A DNA stretch of 64,000 nucleotides from positions 931,501-995,500 of the forward strand of contig JAMJFZ010000770.1 in assembly GCA_026225945.1 (NCBI GenBank), read 5' to 3'. The notes beneath the pieces are model-generated. The model made no database searches. It saw nothing but the letters and a program-made list of their open reading frames with translations, and was not told where the DNA came from. Shown here piece by piece: positions 38,938-50,969 of this stretch (the stretch's first letter is position 1; each line of letters begins with the position of its first letter). The translations under genes and the position numbers were made by a program. This DNA comes from Cricetomys ansorgei (taxonomy: Eukaryota; Chordata; Mammalia; Rodentia; Nesomyidae).

Positions 38938-38938
<1 letters not shown>

Positions 38939-38982
<44 letters not shown>

Positions 38983-38992
38983 CATATAGTAT
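38939..38992. repeat. (TA)n microsatellite
   Basis: About 20 TA units followed by catacatat. Confidence 0.95.
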
Positions 38993-40114
38993 TATATTAT
39001 GACCATTTCCTAGCTATTCTTTGGAAGCGTTATTAAGTTTTAGAGACCTTTAAACATCTGCAATTTATGATAGTATAAGGAACACTATCTAATCATTAGT
39101 CAGCTTCCGCAGCCATAAAAAAAGAACCCTCCTGGTTTCCTCTCTGTCCACCTGCCCCACTTGTTAATGTTTTAAGGGAAATTTCCATACACAAATAGGA
39201 AAGACTTGCTTGTGTGTGTTGATGAAATGCTTCCCCTGTGTAACTTACCCCTGGCCGAGACAGCCAGTGTCTGTCAGGCAGCTCAGCTGCTCACCATGCT
39301 TTTGATGTGTCTTCAGTTAGTCATCGTCTTCCTTTGTGTTTGACTGCAGAATTTCTACCCCAAGTTGTAAATCTGACCATTGCTGCCTTCCTTTATAACT
39401 TTACATGCCATATTTTTGAACTCTGCGTTTTTTTAAGTGCAGAGAATTATATTAGTGAAAACAAAGGTCAGAGTTCAGTATGCTGATAGTTGTGCATATG
39501 TATATTTCCCATGCGACAAGCAATTATTCCTTTTTGATGAGTTGATTTTCTGTGGAACTTGCCACTTATTTAGTAGGTCAAAATGTTCTAAAATTAGTAC
39601 CACCATTAACAGTAGAGACTCTAAAGTGACATCTGCATATTTGCTGATGGAGGCCCTAATGCCTGCCTCTTCCAAGCTGAGGTCTGGGGTTTGAACCTCC
39701 ACAGCCTGGCCTTTATGATTGGCTTGGGAACGGAGTGGCATGTCACCCTACAGGTGTGGCTCCACTATGCTGTCGTAGGCCTATTCATGTAATATTTTTC
39801 ACTTCCAAACCAGTAGCTCACAGCCCTTCCTCTGGCTTGCTTGTCTTGGCTACTGATCTTATTTTTCCAATTTCTCTGTGGTTTTTACTCTTTCATCATT
39901 TATGACTTGGAAAAAGACATTACTATGTACTACGTAGTATTTAGATAGTAAAGTGTTAGGGGGCATTTCTGGGGAAAAAAGAAAAGTTGATGTCAGAAAC
40001 AATAGCATGCTTCTTGGGATGCCTGTAAGTGTGTGGAACATGGCTTCTTACATGCATGCATACTGACTTACTGTGTAGTTATGCTCCTTCATAATTCTTA
40101 ACACAGTGTTAACA

Positions 40115-40166
40115 TAAAGCCTCGGGCTCTATCCCCAGCTCCAAAACAAAGATTAAAAAAAAAAAC
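40115..40166 (+). repeat. ID SINE 3' piece
   Basis: cctcgggctctatccccagc and tccaaaacaaag followed by an A-run match the end of an ID element. Confidence 0.6.
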
Positions 40167-40829
40167 CCTTTAATTAGCAGAGGTGAATATTAAAAGCTCT
40201 GGCGTTGTTTGGTCTAGAAATTGTTGTACTAACTTATGATTGCTAGAAGAAAAATAATGATGATAATCCCTGGTTCCTTTTGGAAATGCTTATATGCTCA
40301 AATGTCTGTTCTCCTCATATAGCTTGTGGAGTGGACAAGTTAGGGGAACTTGCCCCACCCTGGGCAGACCCAGCTCTGCCCTTGGGCTTCTCAGATGCTG
40401 GCAGAAGGCCCATCTGCTTTCACAGAGCTCTTCTACTCCCCTCTGTCTGCAGTATTTCTCTGTGGTTCATCTTTCATGAGGTTCTGTAGCTCTGAAGCCA
40501 TCACCTGTACCTTCTGCTGAGCTGCATGTTATCCTAGAGGGATGGTAGCTCAGTGGCCAGCTCTCCCTTCCCTGAGCAGAAGGCATGCTTCCTGTTCTTC
40601 CAGGGTGGAGGCACGGCACACAGAGCCCCATCAGGAGGCTAAGCTCAGGGCTGTAAAGGCCAGGGCCATGTCAGCTGCTGTCACACATTGCTTTATTCCC
40701 AGGTCTTTGAGAGTAGATGCTGCCGCTGGGCTTACGGAAGTAGCTTTATTGAAAATATGTGAAACTTGACTAAGTCCCAGTGCCCTATTTGTCTACTCAC
40801 TTTTCTGCCCTTGCCTGTGGCTGGCCTGT

Positions 40830-41180
40830 GTCTCCTCGTCTTGACATATGCTAGAGTCATTTGGGAAGAGGGAACTTTGATTGAGACATGCTCTATCATA
40901 TTGGCCTGCGGGCAGCCTTTTGGGACATTCGATGAATGGCTGATGTGGGTGGGTCCAGTCCACTGGGCCTGTGATCCTGGATGGATCAGCGCCAGCAGGC
41001 CATAGGGAGCAAGACTGTAAGCAGCATGCTCCCACGGCCTCTGCCTCGTTCCTGCCTTGAGTTCCTGCCCTGGCTTCCTTGGATTTTGGACTGACTACAA
41101 GGTAGAAGGTGAAATAATCCTTTCCTCCCCACGCTGCATTTAGTCACAGTGTTTTATCAAACATTAGAACCCTAAGACAA
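40830..41180 (+). mobile_element. URR1-like rodent repeat, copy 2
   Basis: cttgacatatgctagagtca, gccatagggagcaagactgt, aatcctttcctccccacgct and acattagaaccctaagacaa give both ends and the middle of the family. This copy is more diverged than the one at 42.5 kb. Confidence 0.65.
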
Positions 41181-41307
41181 CCCTTTTTTTCACTGCTCAC
41201 TTAGAATCTATCATATAAGGGAACAGTAGACAAATTAGCAATGTTCAACTCTTTAATTCATTTGGCATTCACATAACGGTTGTTGTTGATAAAGAGAATG
41301 AATGAGT

Positions 41308-41452
41308 TCAGGCATGGCAGCTCACACTTTTAATCCCAGCTCTTGGGAGGCCGGGGCAGGAGGATTGCTATGAGTTTGAGTACAGTATAGGCTACATAGT
41401 GAGATCAGGCCTGCTAGACTACATAGTGAGACCCTGTTGAGAGAGGGAGGTA
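41308..41452 (+). repeat. B1 SINE
   Basis: aggcatggcagctcacactt, ttaatcccagctcttgggag and aggattgctatgagtttgag. The segment gctacatagtgaga occurs almost twice (about 41391 and 41419), so the right end is internally duplicated. Confidence 0.85.
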
Positions 41453-41495
41453 AGAGAGAAGGAGGGAGGGCTAGCGAAAGAGAGGAGAGGACTAA
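41436..41495. repeat. GA-rich purine tract
   Basis: gagagagggaggtaagagag and aaggagggagggc follow the B1 tail. Confidence 0.8.
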
Positions 41496-42184
41496 TAGTA
41501 TTTATATTTTGTGTTTAACAAGCAGCAGAATTTACCATTGCAGCCATTTCCAAGTGGCAACTCTAGCAACAGTGTGTGCAGCAGCTCTAGAGCTTCTTCA
41601 TCGTATACAGCTGAAAGTCTGTGTGCAGGGAAGAATCCTTCCTCGACCCTGGGTAGCTACCTTCTGCTCACTGTCTCTTTAAGTTTGCATTCTAGTTCTT
41701 ATACGATTATTCTTCCTTAACTTCAAAAGTTCAACGTAAACACTTTTTACTCAAATCTCTGGAGAGGGCTGTTGTTTGACATCTTGAGTCACCTAGAAGC
41801 ATCTGGGTACAGGTAACAGAAGTACTGATTCAGACTGATGCACTGAGCACATCATGTGAACAAGAACAGGAAGCTGGGAAGTATTGGTGTGGCTTGTGCG
41901 TTTGCTCAGGCGCTTCTCTGCTGGTCTCGCCCTTGCGCTGGTTCTGACCTGTGCTAATCATAAGGTGGTAGTAGATAGCTACAGAAGCTCCAGGAGCCAG
42001 GCCTGTGAGATCAGGTTCAGAGGATTGCTTCATCTCTAAGAAGGAAGAACTGGGCAGTTTTCCCTGAAGGCACCCAGGTACTGACTTCCAGTTCACCAGA
42101 ATACACCTGTGTGTAACTGCTAAACCAGTTCTTGCAAAGAGAATTAGAATAACATAACCGCCCCCCTCTTCATGTTTGTGCTTT

Positions 42185-42278
42185 ATTTTGAGCTGCAATC
42201 TTGCTGTATAATCCTGGCTGGTCTGGCACTGGCTATATAGTCCAGGCTGCTTTTAAACTCAGAGCAGTCTTCCTGTTT
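42185..42278 (-). repeat. B1-like fragment
   Basis: gcaatcttgctgtataatcc, ggctggtctggcactggcta and tatagtccaggctgctttta form an inverted partial B1. Confidence 0.55.
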
Positions 42279-42383
42279 CTTTTGTGTGTTTGGAGATATG
42301 TGTCTCCATATCAGTTTGATGATTTTTTTAAAACTTTTTTCCCCCATGTGTGGAACATGTAATGAGTAATCAGCTAAAATAAT

Positions 42384-42475
42384 CCTCCGTCCCTCCCTCC
42401 TTTCTTCTTTTCCTCCTTCCTCCCTCTCTCTTCCCTCCCTTCTTCCCTCCCTCCCATCCTTCCTTCCTTTCTTGT
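42384..42475. repeat. TCCC/TTCC polypyrimidine tract
   Basis: About 90 bp of almost pure C/T (tccgtccctccctcctttct onward). A second CT tract lies at 42897-42946. Such mirror-rich tracts can adopt triplex structure in vitro. Confidence 0.9.
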
Positions 42476-42477
42476 TG

Positions 42478-42872
42478 TACTAGGTAGTTTGATATCAACT
42501 TGGTACAAGCTAGAGTTATCTAAAAGGAGGGAACCTCAATTGAGAAAATGTCTCCATAAGATCTGGCTGTAAGGCATTTTCTTAATTAGTGATTGATGGG
42601 GGAGGGCCCAGCCCTTAGTGGGTGGTACCATCCCTGGATTGGTGGTCCTGGGTTCTATAAGAAAGCAGGCTGAGCAAGCCATGGGGAGCAAGCCAGCAAG
42701 CAGTATGCAGCGCTCCTCCATGGCCTCTGCATCAGTTCCTGCCTCCAGGCTCCTGCCCTGTCTTTGTTGATGAACAGTGCTGTAGAAGTGTAAGCCAAAG
42801 GAACCCTTATCTCCTCAAGTTGCTTTTTGGTCATGGTGTTTCATTGCAGCAATAGAAACTCTAAGTAAGTCA
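42478..42872 (+). mobile_element. URR1-like rodent repeat, copy 3 (best preserved)
   Basis: Nearly full-length: atcaacttggtacaagctag, aacctcaattgagaaaatgt, tcttaattagtgattgatgg, ttctataagaaagcaggctg, gccatggggagcaagccagc and tttcattgcagcaatagaaa are all in order. Its ends (gtagtttgatatcaactt... and ...caatagaaactctaagtaag) define the family limits. Confidence 0.75.
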
Positions 42873-43479
42873 CATGTTTTCTTCTTTTATTATTTCACTC
42901 CCTCCCTCTTTCCCTCTCTCCATCTCTCTCTCTTCCTTCATCTCTCTGAGTGGAACAGGGAAGGGCAGTGGTTCTTGTGTAAGGACTGAGGGTTGTATCC
43001 TGGGGAGATTGGAGAGCCAGTGCAGGTTTTCAGCAAGAAACTTGGTTCAGTGTAGGTACCAACAAGAAACAATTGTAACCAGGTAAAGATGGAAGCCAGG
43101 AGACCAGTGAGTAGTAGGAGTAGAAACCAGGAGGCCAGCAGCAGCCAAGGTCCAAGCCCTGAACTCTCCAGCACCAGTAACTCTTGAAGATGGGAGGACT
43201 CAGCAGAGGAAGTGGAGAAGGAGCAGTAGAGGGCAGAGAGTGAGCCTGGGGCCAGACACAGACTGTAACCCCACAGCTGGGAGGCGGAGGCAGAAGAATC
43301 AGCTTGGACTTCCATGTAGATATATAGTCTTATGCTTTACTTTGATTTTATAGAAAAGGGAGCATTCTACTTAAAAGGACAACTTTAAAAACATATACCA
43401 TTATATTGTTAACATTTTGCCATATTACTTTAAAATAGTAGTTTTCAAAAACTGCACTAGCACCTTAAAATTAGCATAT

Positions 43480-43680
43480 GATTGAAAATCTTGCTCCAAT
43501 ATAAAAAGTGAGCCCAGAGAGGTGATTTGCATGAGCATGCCTTATAGAATGTGATGGCAACACCAACACGTCATTTATGCCCTGAGAAAACACACACCAA
43601 AGGCCTCATTATGCATTTCCTTCAGTTAGGTTTCCAGGGTAGGAAATTTTGAATTGCTTTAGTTTTTTTGTCCCCTCCAT
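43480..43680. promoter_or_regulatory. Candidate conserved element with octamer words
   Basis: The POU octamer ATTTGCAT lies at 43525-43532 followed by gagcatgcc, and ATGCAT lies at 43611-43616, in repeat-free sequence. The motif is seen; function is inference. Confidence 0.25.
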
Positions 43681-44559
43681 CCAGCACTGAACTGTGAATA
43701 GTTGGCATGGTCATAGCAAATGGGACCCACTCTTAGTGAGGTGCCAGGAGTTTGGTCCCAGCTTCATGGTAAGGTGGTGCAAACTGCTTTGCCAACTGCT
43801 TAACCTTTGCCTTCATTTTCCCATCTGAATAATGACAGTGTAGGGTGGGATGGTCCCCACGGCTTCCTCAGCTCTGAGCCTGCTTGAATTGGACGAGCCA
43901 CAGATTCTGCTGTATCCTTATAATTTCTCTCCTGATACTTACTGGTCAGATGTCAAAGTCTCAGAAACCAGAATGTTCTTACAGTGGGCTGTAATAATAT
44001 TGATGAAAACAGTTCAGTCTACCGTGTTGAAATAAAGCATTCCCTGAAGTCAGGGCTGCCCAGGCTTTGTGGACCAGTGGGTAACCTCATCCTGTGCTCT
44101 GGCTTAGTGGGACATCTCAGGTACCTGACCAGCCACACAGCCTGCCACCGGTTTAACCCTTTCAAAACCACCATCCTGTAACCCCTTACAGGATTTTATT
44201 CTCTCGAATTCCCTCTGCGTGTTATTGTTGTGTTGGCATCTGTGTTGCACTTTCCCTCCTCCTCTGGCTTCTGATAAAATGGATAATCAATGTCCTAGTG
44301 ATTTCTACCTGACAGATGCAGCTATCTGAGGTTTCTCTTGCTGTTGAAAACCAGTGGGCTTGCCCTGTCTCAGATGTAATTTGTTTACTTGTTCTTAACT
44401 TTCCATCTGGAGGGTGAGTTTCAGATTTCAAATAGGATTTTAACCATTAAATAATAATTGGGAAAAAGAACACAGAAAAAGAAGCCTTGTGAAAGTCATT
44501 TCTAAGAAAAAGCCAATATTGTGCAGTTTGCATTATAGGAGATTTAATTTAGTTTTCTG

Positions 44560-45520
44560 AATTCAAAAGGACATGTCATATTACATCACATTACACGAGC
44601 TATGAAATAAAACAGCTTTCATGTCACGCTTGGTTCACGTATATTCCCAGGTACGTCACATTTCTACAATGAAGTGGATGTGTTGATGGCTGACTGTATA
44701 CTTTGTATATTTCCAAACGCGTGTGGCATTTCTAATGCACACTCCCATTTGAGCAAGCGAGCCCCCAGAAGCAGCCGGAGGAGAGGAAATACTAACAATC
44801 ATTTTCTTATTGGCGTTTTACTGCCTTAACGTTTGCAGTTATTCACTATGACTGCGTCTTGGCTTATTTAGAAATCACAGCAGTGTATAAAATGACACAT
44901 CTGTGATTTTTTTGCTGAGCACTACATTTTAAAATATTTGTCTTCAGCTGGGCTGCCCTGAGAGCCGAGTGTCAGGCCTGTTGTAGGGAGTCTGTCTCCG
45001 GCCCTGACTCCGAAGCTCTTGCACACTTCACCAGTGTTATTGTGATGCTGCGCGCAGGGTCTCGGCAGCTGTCGCACCCCACTGGCAGACCCTATTCATC
45101 CTGCTTTCCCATTCACCACTGCCGTTGGAGAATTGATTTCTGTCTCCTCTACCCTAACCTTTCCCAATTCATTTTGGATTGTTCAATGTGAAACATTTTA
45201 ATTTCATATCATACAGCTATTCATCCCACAATGCCTTTTTTAACCTGTCACCAGGGTAACAGCATAGCATGCTTTCTTCAGGCAATCAAGTTTTTATTTC
45301 ACATGCTTAATGTTGCATTAAATGTTTGCAGTTTGTTTAACCCCCATTAAATACTTTGAACTCTGGATATGTTTTATAGAGTAATGAAATCCCTGATTTT
45401 TGAATTGAAACTAAATCAACACCACCAGTGCATTTATAAGAAAATGTCAAAAGATTAATTTGCATAATACAAAGATGATTGTTAAAAATCCAAGTTAGCC
45501 GATCTGTGCAAAGTAATTTT
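44560..45520. promoter_or_regulatory. Candidate conserved noncoding block, about 1 kb
   Basis: No SINE, LINE or microsatellite is visible for almost 1 kb between repeat-dense flanks. CpG-containing words persist (ggtacgtcacatttctac with a CRE-like TACGTCA at 44652-44658, tccaaacgcgtgtggcattt, gtattggcgttttactg-like sequence). ATTTGCAT occurs at 45458-45465 next to gattaatt. Texture like this is typical of constrained intronic elements. Conservation could not be tested. Confidence 0.3.
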
Positions 45521-46764
45521 CAGTAGGGAATGGAGTAGTATTTATATATTTATGTTTGGCCTTGTTCTAAAAACAGAATTTAAAATCAGTTTAGAGAGAT
45601 TTTTCAGGGAGAGAAATGAAATATTGAAAAGAGAAATGGAATTGGTACAATTGGAAAATAGATCTTTTGAAGATATTGCTTAATTTTTCAACTTGCTTCT
45701 TCCTGTATTTATGTATAAAGAACGTAATGACTTAGGTGTTCAGAGACAGATGGAGGCGTGAGATGGACTGGAGGAGATGAGAGCTGTTCCAGGAGCTTGG
45801 CTGGGGGTTGTGTTCATTAATATCTGCTTGTCAGCTCACTTTGGTAGCTAATACAGAACAGTGCAGGTGGAAGTGCATGTATTTAAGTCTGATGCTTTGA
45901 AACAACTCATCCAGATTTGTGTTTCTCTTACCTTTCAACTTTATCCCAAGTAATAATTTCAATGAATCTGTTCTAGGAATAGATTCTGTGAAATTTGGAA
46001 AATACTAAGAGGAATAAATAAAACTCTAGGGAAATAATGAGAGGCTGATGAGCCATGTTGTCTGAAAGTGTGGTTGTTTGAAGAGGTGCCGTGTAGTTGT
46101 CTGCGCCTGTGCTTAGACCTGCTCTGTAGCTACGGATGTTTGCACTAATTGATTCAGCTCCTGTGTTACTGCTTTTCGCTGCCTTTTTTACAAAATGACT
46201 TTGAGGTGTATTATATCTTAGACGTATATTTTAATGTTTTCTTACTTCAGTTTGGTTCTCTGTGGAAATTCTGATTTGCTCTCTTGAGGTTGTGTGGATC
46301 CAGACAGCACTGGCCTAGCTGGCCAGTGTTATGACACATCTACTTCACAAAGTTCTCCTCCTCTAAGTAAATTCGTCTTTTCATGGTGATAGTCTTGTGC
46401 CTTCAGAATTAGTTATTAGGTCATTCCAAAAATCTCAGATAGTGCCCATGTATAAAATGCATGACTTTATGATAGGAACAGAGTCGTCCCTTCCTTTAGG
46501 AACGTTAAAGTCAAATAAGATAGATGGTTAGCCACTTTGTACAGTGCCAAAGTAGAAGGGAGATGTCTATGTTGTTTTCCAGAAAGGAGAGGAATCTAAT
46601 TTTCAGCTTTGTGACCTTATTCCATCTGAAATGTTCAGTTGTCAGCCATAGGTAACAGGGAAGTATGGCCTCTAGAGACAGAGTGAGTGGAAACTGTCCT
46701 CTGTGGTCTATGTACTGGATCTATTGTATGGTGATCTCAGTAAACTATTGTAAATGTACTCAAG

Positions 46765-46998
46765 GTGGCTCAGAGAGACGGCCGAGCAGTTTGAGCACTT
46801 ACGTCTCTTACCAAGGCCTGAGCTCAGTTCCAGCTCCCACTTCACAGCTGCTTATGATTCCAGCTGCAGGGGGTCTAATACCCTCTGCTTATGATTCCAG
46901 CTGCAGGGCGTTTAATACCCTCTGGCATCTCCGGGTACCTGCATGGACACGGTACACATAAACTCACATAGACACATGTACATACTTGTAAACTCTTA
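46765..46998 (+). repeat. B2/B3-type SINE with internal 37-bp duplication
   Basis: The head ggctcagagagacggccgag and the body ctgagctcagttccagctcc are normal. A 37-bp segment starting tgcttatgattccagctgca then occurs twice in tandem (46849-46885 and 46886-46922), with two substitutions. A CA-rich tail follows. Confidence 0.9.
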
Positions 46999-47029
46999 AA
47001 AACTTAAATATATTCAAGGAACTAAATGC

Positions 47030-47605
47030 AATGAGTTATGAAGAATTAAAGAGTTGTATAAGAACCATGATGGATAATACAGAAATATCCATAGAATTGA
47101 AATAATAAAATGGAAAGTAATAATTTTTGATACAAAAATTATAATGGTTAAAACAAAAACATACATTATCTGCACCAACAGTAGATTTGAGGTGGCAGAG
47201 GAGTCTTTAAGTGTTAAGATATGTCAGTTAAGATTATCACTATGTCAAGTGGAAAGAAAAAACTAAGAGAAGTTGAAAACACAGAGACTTAGAAGGACAC
47301 ACTTGATCTACCTACATGGGTCTGCTCATGTTTAAGAAGGGGAGGAGAAAGGAGCAGAAAAAGAATTTAAATAAGTTATGGCTAAATTTACCCACCTTTG
47401 ATAAATAGTGTTATTCTGTAGAATCAAGACTGTTGATAAAGTCCAAGTATGATAAAGTTGAAGAGAGCCACACAGACTCACCTCGTGCTGTCAGAAAACA
47501 GAATTTTGAAAGCAGTGAGAGAAAAATGATTTATCATATGAACTGTATCTTCCATAAGATGAAGAGCTCATTCCTCAGCAGATACCAAAATGGTTGGAGA
47601 AGAAG
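47030..47605 (+). mobile_element. Old L1/HAL1-like fragment
   Basis: A-rich sequence with gttgataaagtccaagtatg, cagaattttgaaagcagtga and gagaaaaatgatttatcata resembles an internal L1/HAL1 segment in sense orientation. It is highly decayed. Confidence 0.45.
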
Positions 47606-47700
47606 ACTGGAGCTGGGGGTGTGGTGCAGTTTACTGGCAGCTGCTTTTCTGACATGTTATAGGCCATGGATTTGGTCTCCAGCACAGATACATACGTGCG
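47606..47700 (+). repeat. ID-like SINE
   Basis: gctgggggtgtggtgcagtt, ggcagctgcttttctgacat and tggatttggtctccagcaca fit a diverged tRNA-derived ID element ending in a TA tract. Confidence 0.55.
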
Positions 47701-48616
47701 TGCATATATATATATACCTGACTGTGAGCTTCCCACAAGAGATAACCTTCCCAGTCAGAGAGCTTCGTCCGTCCACACTTCCTACAAGGCAGGCCTGCAG
47801 AAGCTGCAGTGTGTGAGGTGCACATCTGGTTTTTTCCAGAGTGCAGTCTCTGTCGAAGGCATCAGAGAATGGTTGGAACTAAAATATGGAGCCACTGTCT
47901 TGTGGTCCTCAAGCCTCAGAGAAGATAGGACTGTCAGAACTTTTTGACATCGAGCAGGATATCATGGCAAAATGGAGGCATAGAGGAGTTCCAGGTTGGA
48001 AATTAGCTTCTCTCAAATTATTGACTGCCCCTTGAAATGCATGTGCGTAAAGACTTCAGGGAGCTCAGCATGGAGAATTTGCTGGGATGATGAATGAACA
48101 GAGCTCGGATTCAGTTGCATACAAAGGGATGGTGATGCTTGGGAATTTTGAATCTTGCCAGTTGGAGGGTCTTGTGAATAGTTCAAGCGTTCTTTTAAAA
48201 CCCTGGAAGGGCTGCCCCTCAGGAGAAAAGATCAGTTTCTGGATTCAGCAGTTTGGATGTTTGATTTATTAAGAACAAAACAAAATAGACATATCTGTAC
48301 ATGACATGCAAACAAGCCTTCAAGCTAAGGTATTAATTAGTGACTTCAGTGTCTTCTATGATAAAGACCACCTGGGAGCATAGCCTGACAGGCACTGTCC
48401 CTTCAGTGCCCCACCCTGAAGATTTACTTAGCATAGAGTTTAAGAACACAGGTGACTCAAGTTCAGAGAAACCAGGCAGGGGAATGTGAAGATGTTGGGT
48501 ATCGTGGGTGAAGACTTTGAAGTAGGGATTCAAATTATTTTCAAGTATTAAAGAGAAAAATGAGAGAACTGAAAGGGAATTCAGCATAGGAATGGAAGTG
48601 GTAAGAACAAAACGCT

Positions 48617-49098
48617 CACACATACATTCACACACAGACACAAAACATACACAGATGCACACTTGCACACACACATAACATACCTACACATATACACACT
48701 CTCACACACATACTCACACATGCACACACATGAGCATATACACACACACATACACATGCTCATACACACATAAGTACATACACGTGCACACAGACATGCA
48801 CACACACATGAACACATACATACACACAGAAGCATACACATGTATGCAGACACATGCATGCATACATACACACATACACATACATCAGCACACACGCTCA
48901 CACACATACAAACATGCACATACACATATGCACACAGAGACACGCTCACGCATGCACGTGCACACACACAGACACACATGCACACACATAAACACATACA
49001 TGCACAATACATGCATACACACATACATATGCATTTGTACACACATACACTTGCACACATATATGCACACACAGACACACAAACACATAAATACACAG
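48617..49098. repeat. CA-rich array, about 480 bp
   Basis: Mixed (CA)n, CATA and CATG units form one long alternating purine-pyrimidine tract. Reading it in any frame gives Cys/Val/Met-rich or His/Thr-rich open frames on both strands (for example 48581-49096 on the - strand), none of them genes. Confidence 0.95.
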
Positions 49099-49109
49099 AT
49101 TAAATAAAT

Positions 49110-49580
49110 CATTTAGTCTTTTTTCTAGTTATAGTCTAGAGATATTAATCATTGGACTAAAAAGAAAAGAGCAGAATTAGGCATACAAACAGAATGGAAA
49201 AATGAATGATTTGTGTTCACAGAGGTCATAATCATTTGCATAGGAAACCTTAAGGAATCTACAAGACAATTCTCCATGACTGACACATTTAGGAAAGTCG
49301 TAGGATTAAAAGTCAAATCAAATTTCAATAAAGACTAAAATCATTGAAAAAAAATCAATGTTACATTTAACATAACATTAAAATAATAAAGCAAATACTT
49401 TAATAAATTCTTATGCCATCACTCCTGAGAGTAATAAAGCATGGAAAAAAAAAAAAACAAGCCAACAAGTATAAAGATTGGAAACAAAGGCTTTTCAGAA
49501 CAGCTTATGAGGTTGCTTAAGAAGACTGTAAGAAATCTGTCATACTAAAAACAGGTATAAATCGGATCGAAGAGACTCAA
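49110..49580 (+). mobile_element. L1 ORF2 fragment
   Basis: cattggactaaaaagaaaag, gtcataatcatttgcatagg, gaaaccttaaggaatctaca and ggattaaaagtcaaatcaaa follow the order of the reverse-transcriptase end of L1 ORF2. Many stops and deletions are present. Confidence 0.6.
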
Positions 49581-50079
49581 AACTCTGCGTGTGCTCAAGA
49601 CACATTAACTGTGCATTTGCTTACAGATGGGACAAGTGAAGATGGAGGTGGTCTCTGCTTCATGCCGTTTAGATCGGGTATGGGTCTAATTACAGCTCCA
49701 AGAGGGCTCCCTCTGGGGAGGACAGGGAGGCTTTGAGTGCCAGCTTTGGAATTTTTCTGGGTGTGCAAAGGGAGCTTGGGAAATAATGCAGCTTTATAGA
49801 TGAACAAAGGTGAAAGAGATGGCCTACAAATTTTCCTGGAATGACCTCCATCCCTCTCTCCCCTAACAGAAGACAACTAGAAGTCAGACATAAGTCCATG
49901 TATACATCTAGAAGAGGGGATCAGGAAATGCAGTAGGTAAAGGACCCACATGGCGGGAAGAGAGACTCTGAGAAGTCCCCTGACCTGCGTGTGTACTGCC
50001 GCAAAGGCCCGCATAGAGCGATAACAAATGTAAATATAATGAAACTACAAGAAAACGCGTGTCTTCTGAATCTTCTGCA

Positions 50080-50600
50080 ATCAAAACAACAAATTGCCAT
50101 TGTAGACCTGTTAGGATCTACACTGCAGAGCGGTCACAACACCAGGTTGCCAAGGATGGGGAGGTTCTAGAGGAAGTCTCGTTCACTTCAGTGGGAATTC
50201 GAAGTGTTATAGCAGCTTCCTACAAGACTGAATGCCTTTGTAACATAAGAGCAAGCAGTGGGGCTCCTTGGCATTCATAATAATGAGTGGGAACTCCATT
50301 CTGAATCCTGCATGAGTACTTACAGCAGCGTTGCTAATGATTGCCCAGAGAAGCAGTACTCATGATACTACCCAGCAGTGAGAGAGCTCACATCCCTCAG
50401 TGTGTGCTACTGAATAAGAAACCTGTTATGAAGGCAGCATTTGGTGTGGTTCCGGCTACGTGGCATTCTGCCGAAAGGCACAGTGCACAGACTGTGAAGA
50501 CCAGTGGTTACCAGTTGTTTAGATGTGGTGGATTAAAAGGTGGATCACAGGAAATATTTCGGGTGGGGAAGCTATTCAGTAGGATGCTGTAAGGGTGAGT
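50080..50600 (+). mobile_element. Old L1 ORF2 3' end
   Basis: atagcagcttcctacaagac, gctccttggcattcataata, acttacagcagcgttgctaa, acgtggcattctgccgaaag and agaccagtggttaccagttg follow the end of a mammalian-wide L1 in sense orientation. It stops where a URR1-like copy begins. Confidence 0.65.
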
Positions 50601-50965
50601 ACATGAGATGCTTAATCTTGATGGTCAACTTGACCGCATTTAGAATCACCTCATGCACCATTAGGTGTGCATCTCTGTGTTTCGGAAGAATTAACTGAGG
50701 GTGGAGAACCTAGCCCGAGTGTGGGTGGTACCATCCCATGGCCACGAGATCTGGTCTGGATAAAGGGGGAGGAAGAAGAAAGTGAGGTGAATACCAGTGT
50801 TCATCCCTGCCTACTTGTGCTGTGAGCAGCACTTCGTGCACCTCTGACCACAGTTAGAGCCTCTGTCAGCACTCCCTCCCCTCCATGATGGCCTGTGCTC
50901 CAAGCCAGGAGCAGAAACACACCCACCCTTCCTTAAGTTGTCACAGCAATGACAAAGGTAACTAC
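50600..50965 (+). mobile_element. URR1-like rodent repeat, copy 4
   Basis: taatcttgatggtcaacttg, gagtgtgggtggtaccatcc, ctccatgatggcctgtgctc and agttgtcacagcaatgacaa keep the family order. The middle has been replaced or rearranged. Confidence 0.6.
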
Positions 50966-50969
50966 TATG

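Noticed and set aside
48581..49096. 171-residue Cys/Val/Met-rich frame that resembles a membrane or metallothionein-like protein
   Set aside because: It is a CA-array product on the complementary strand.
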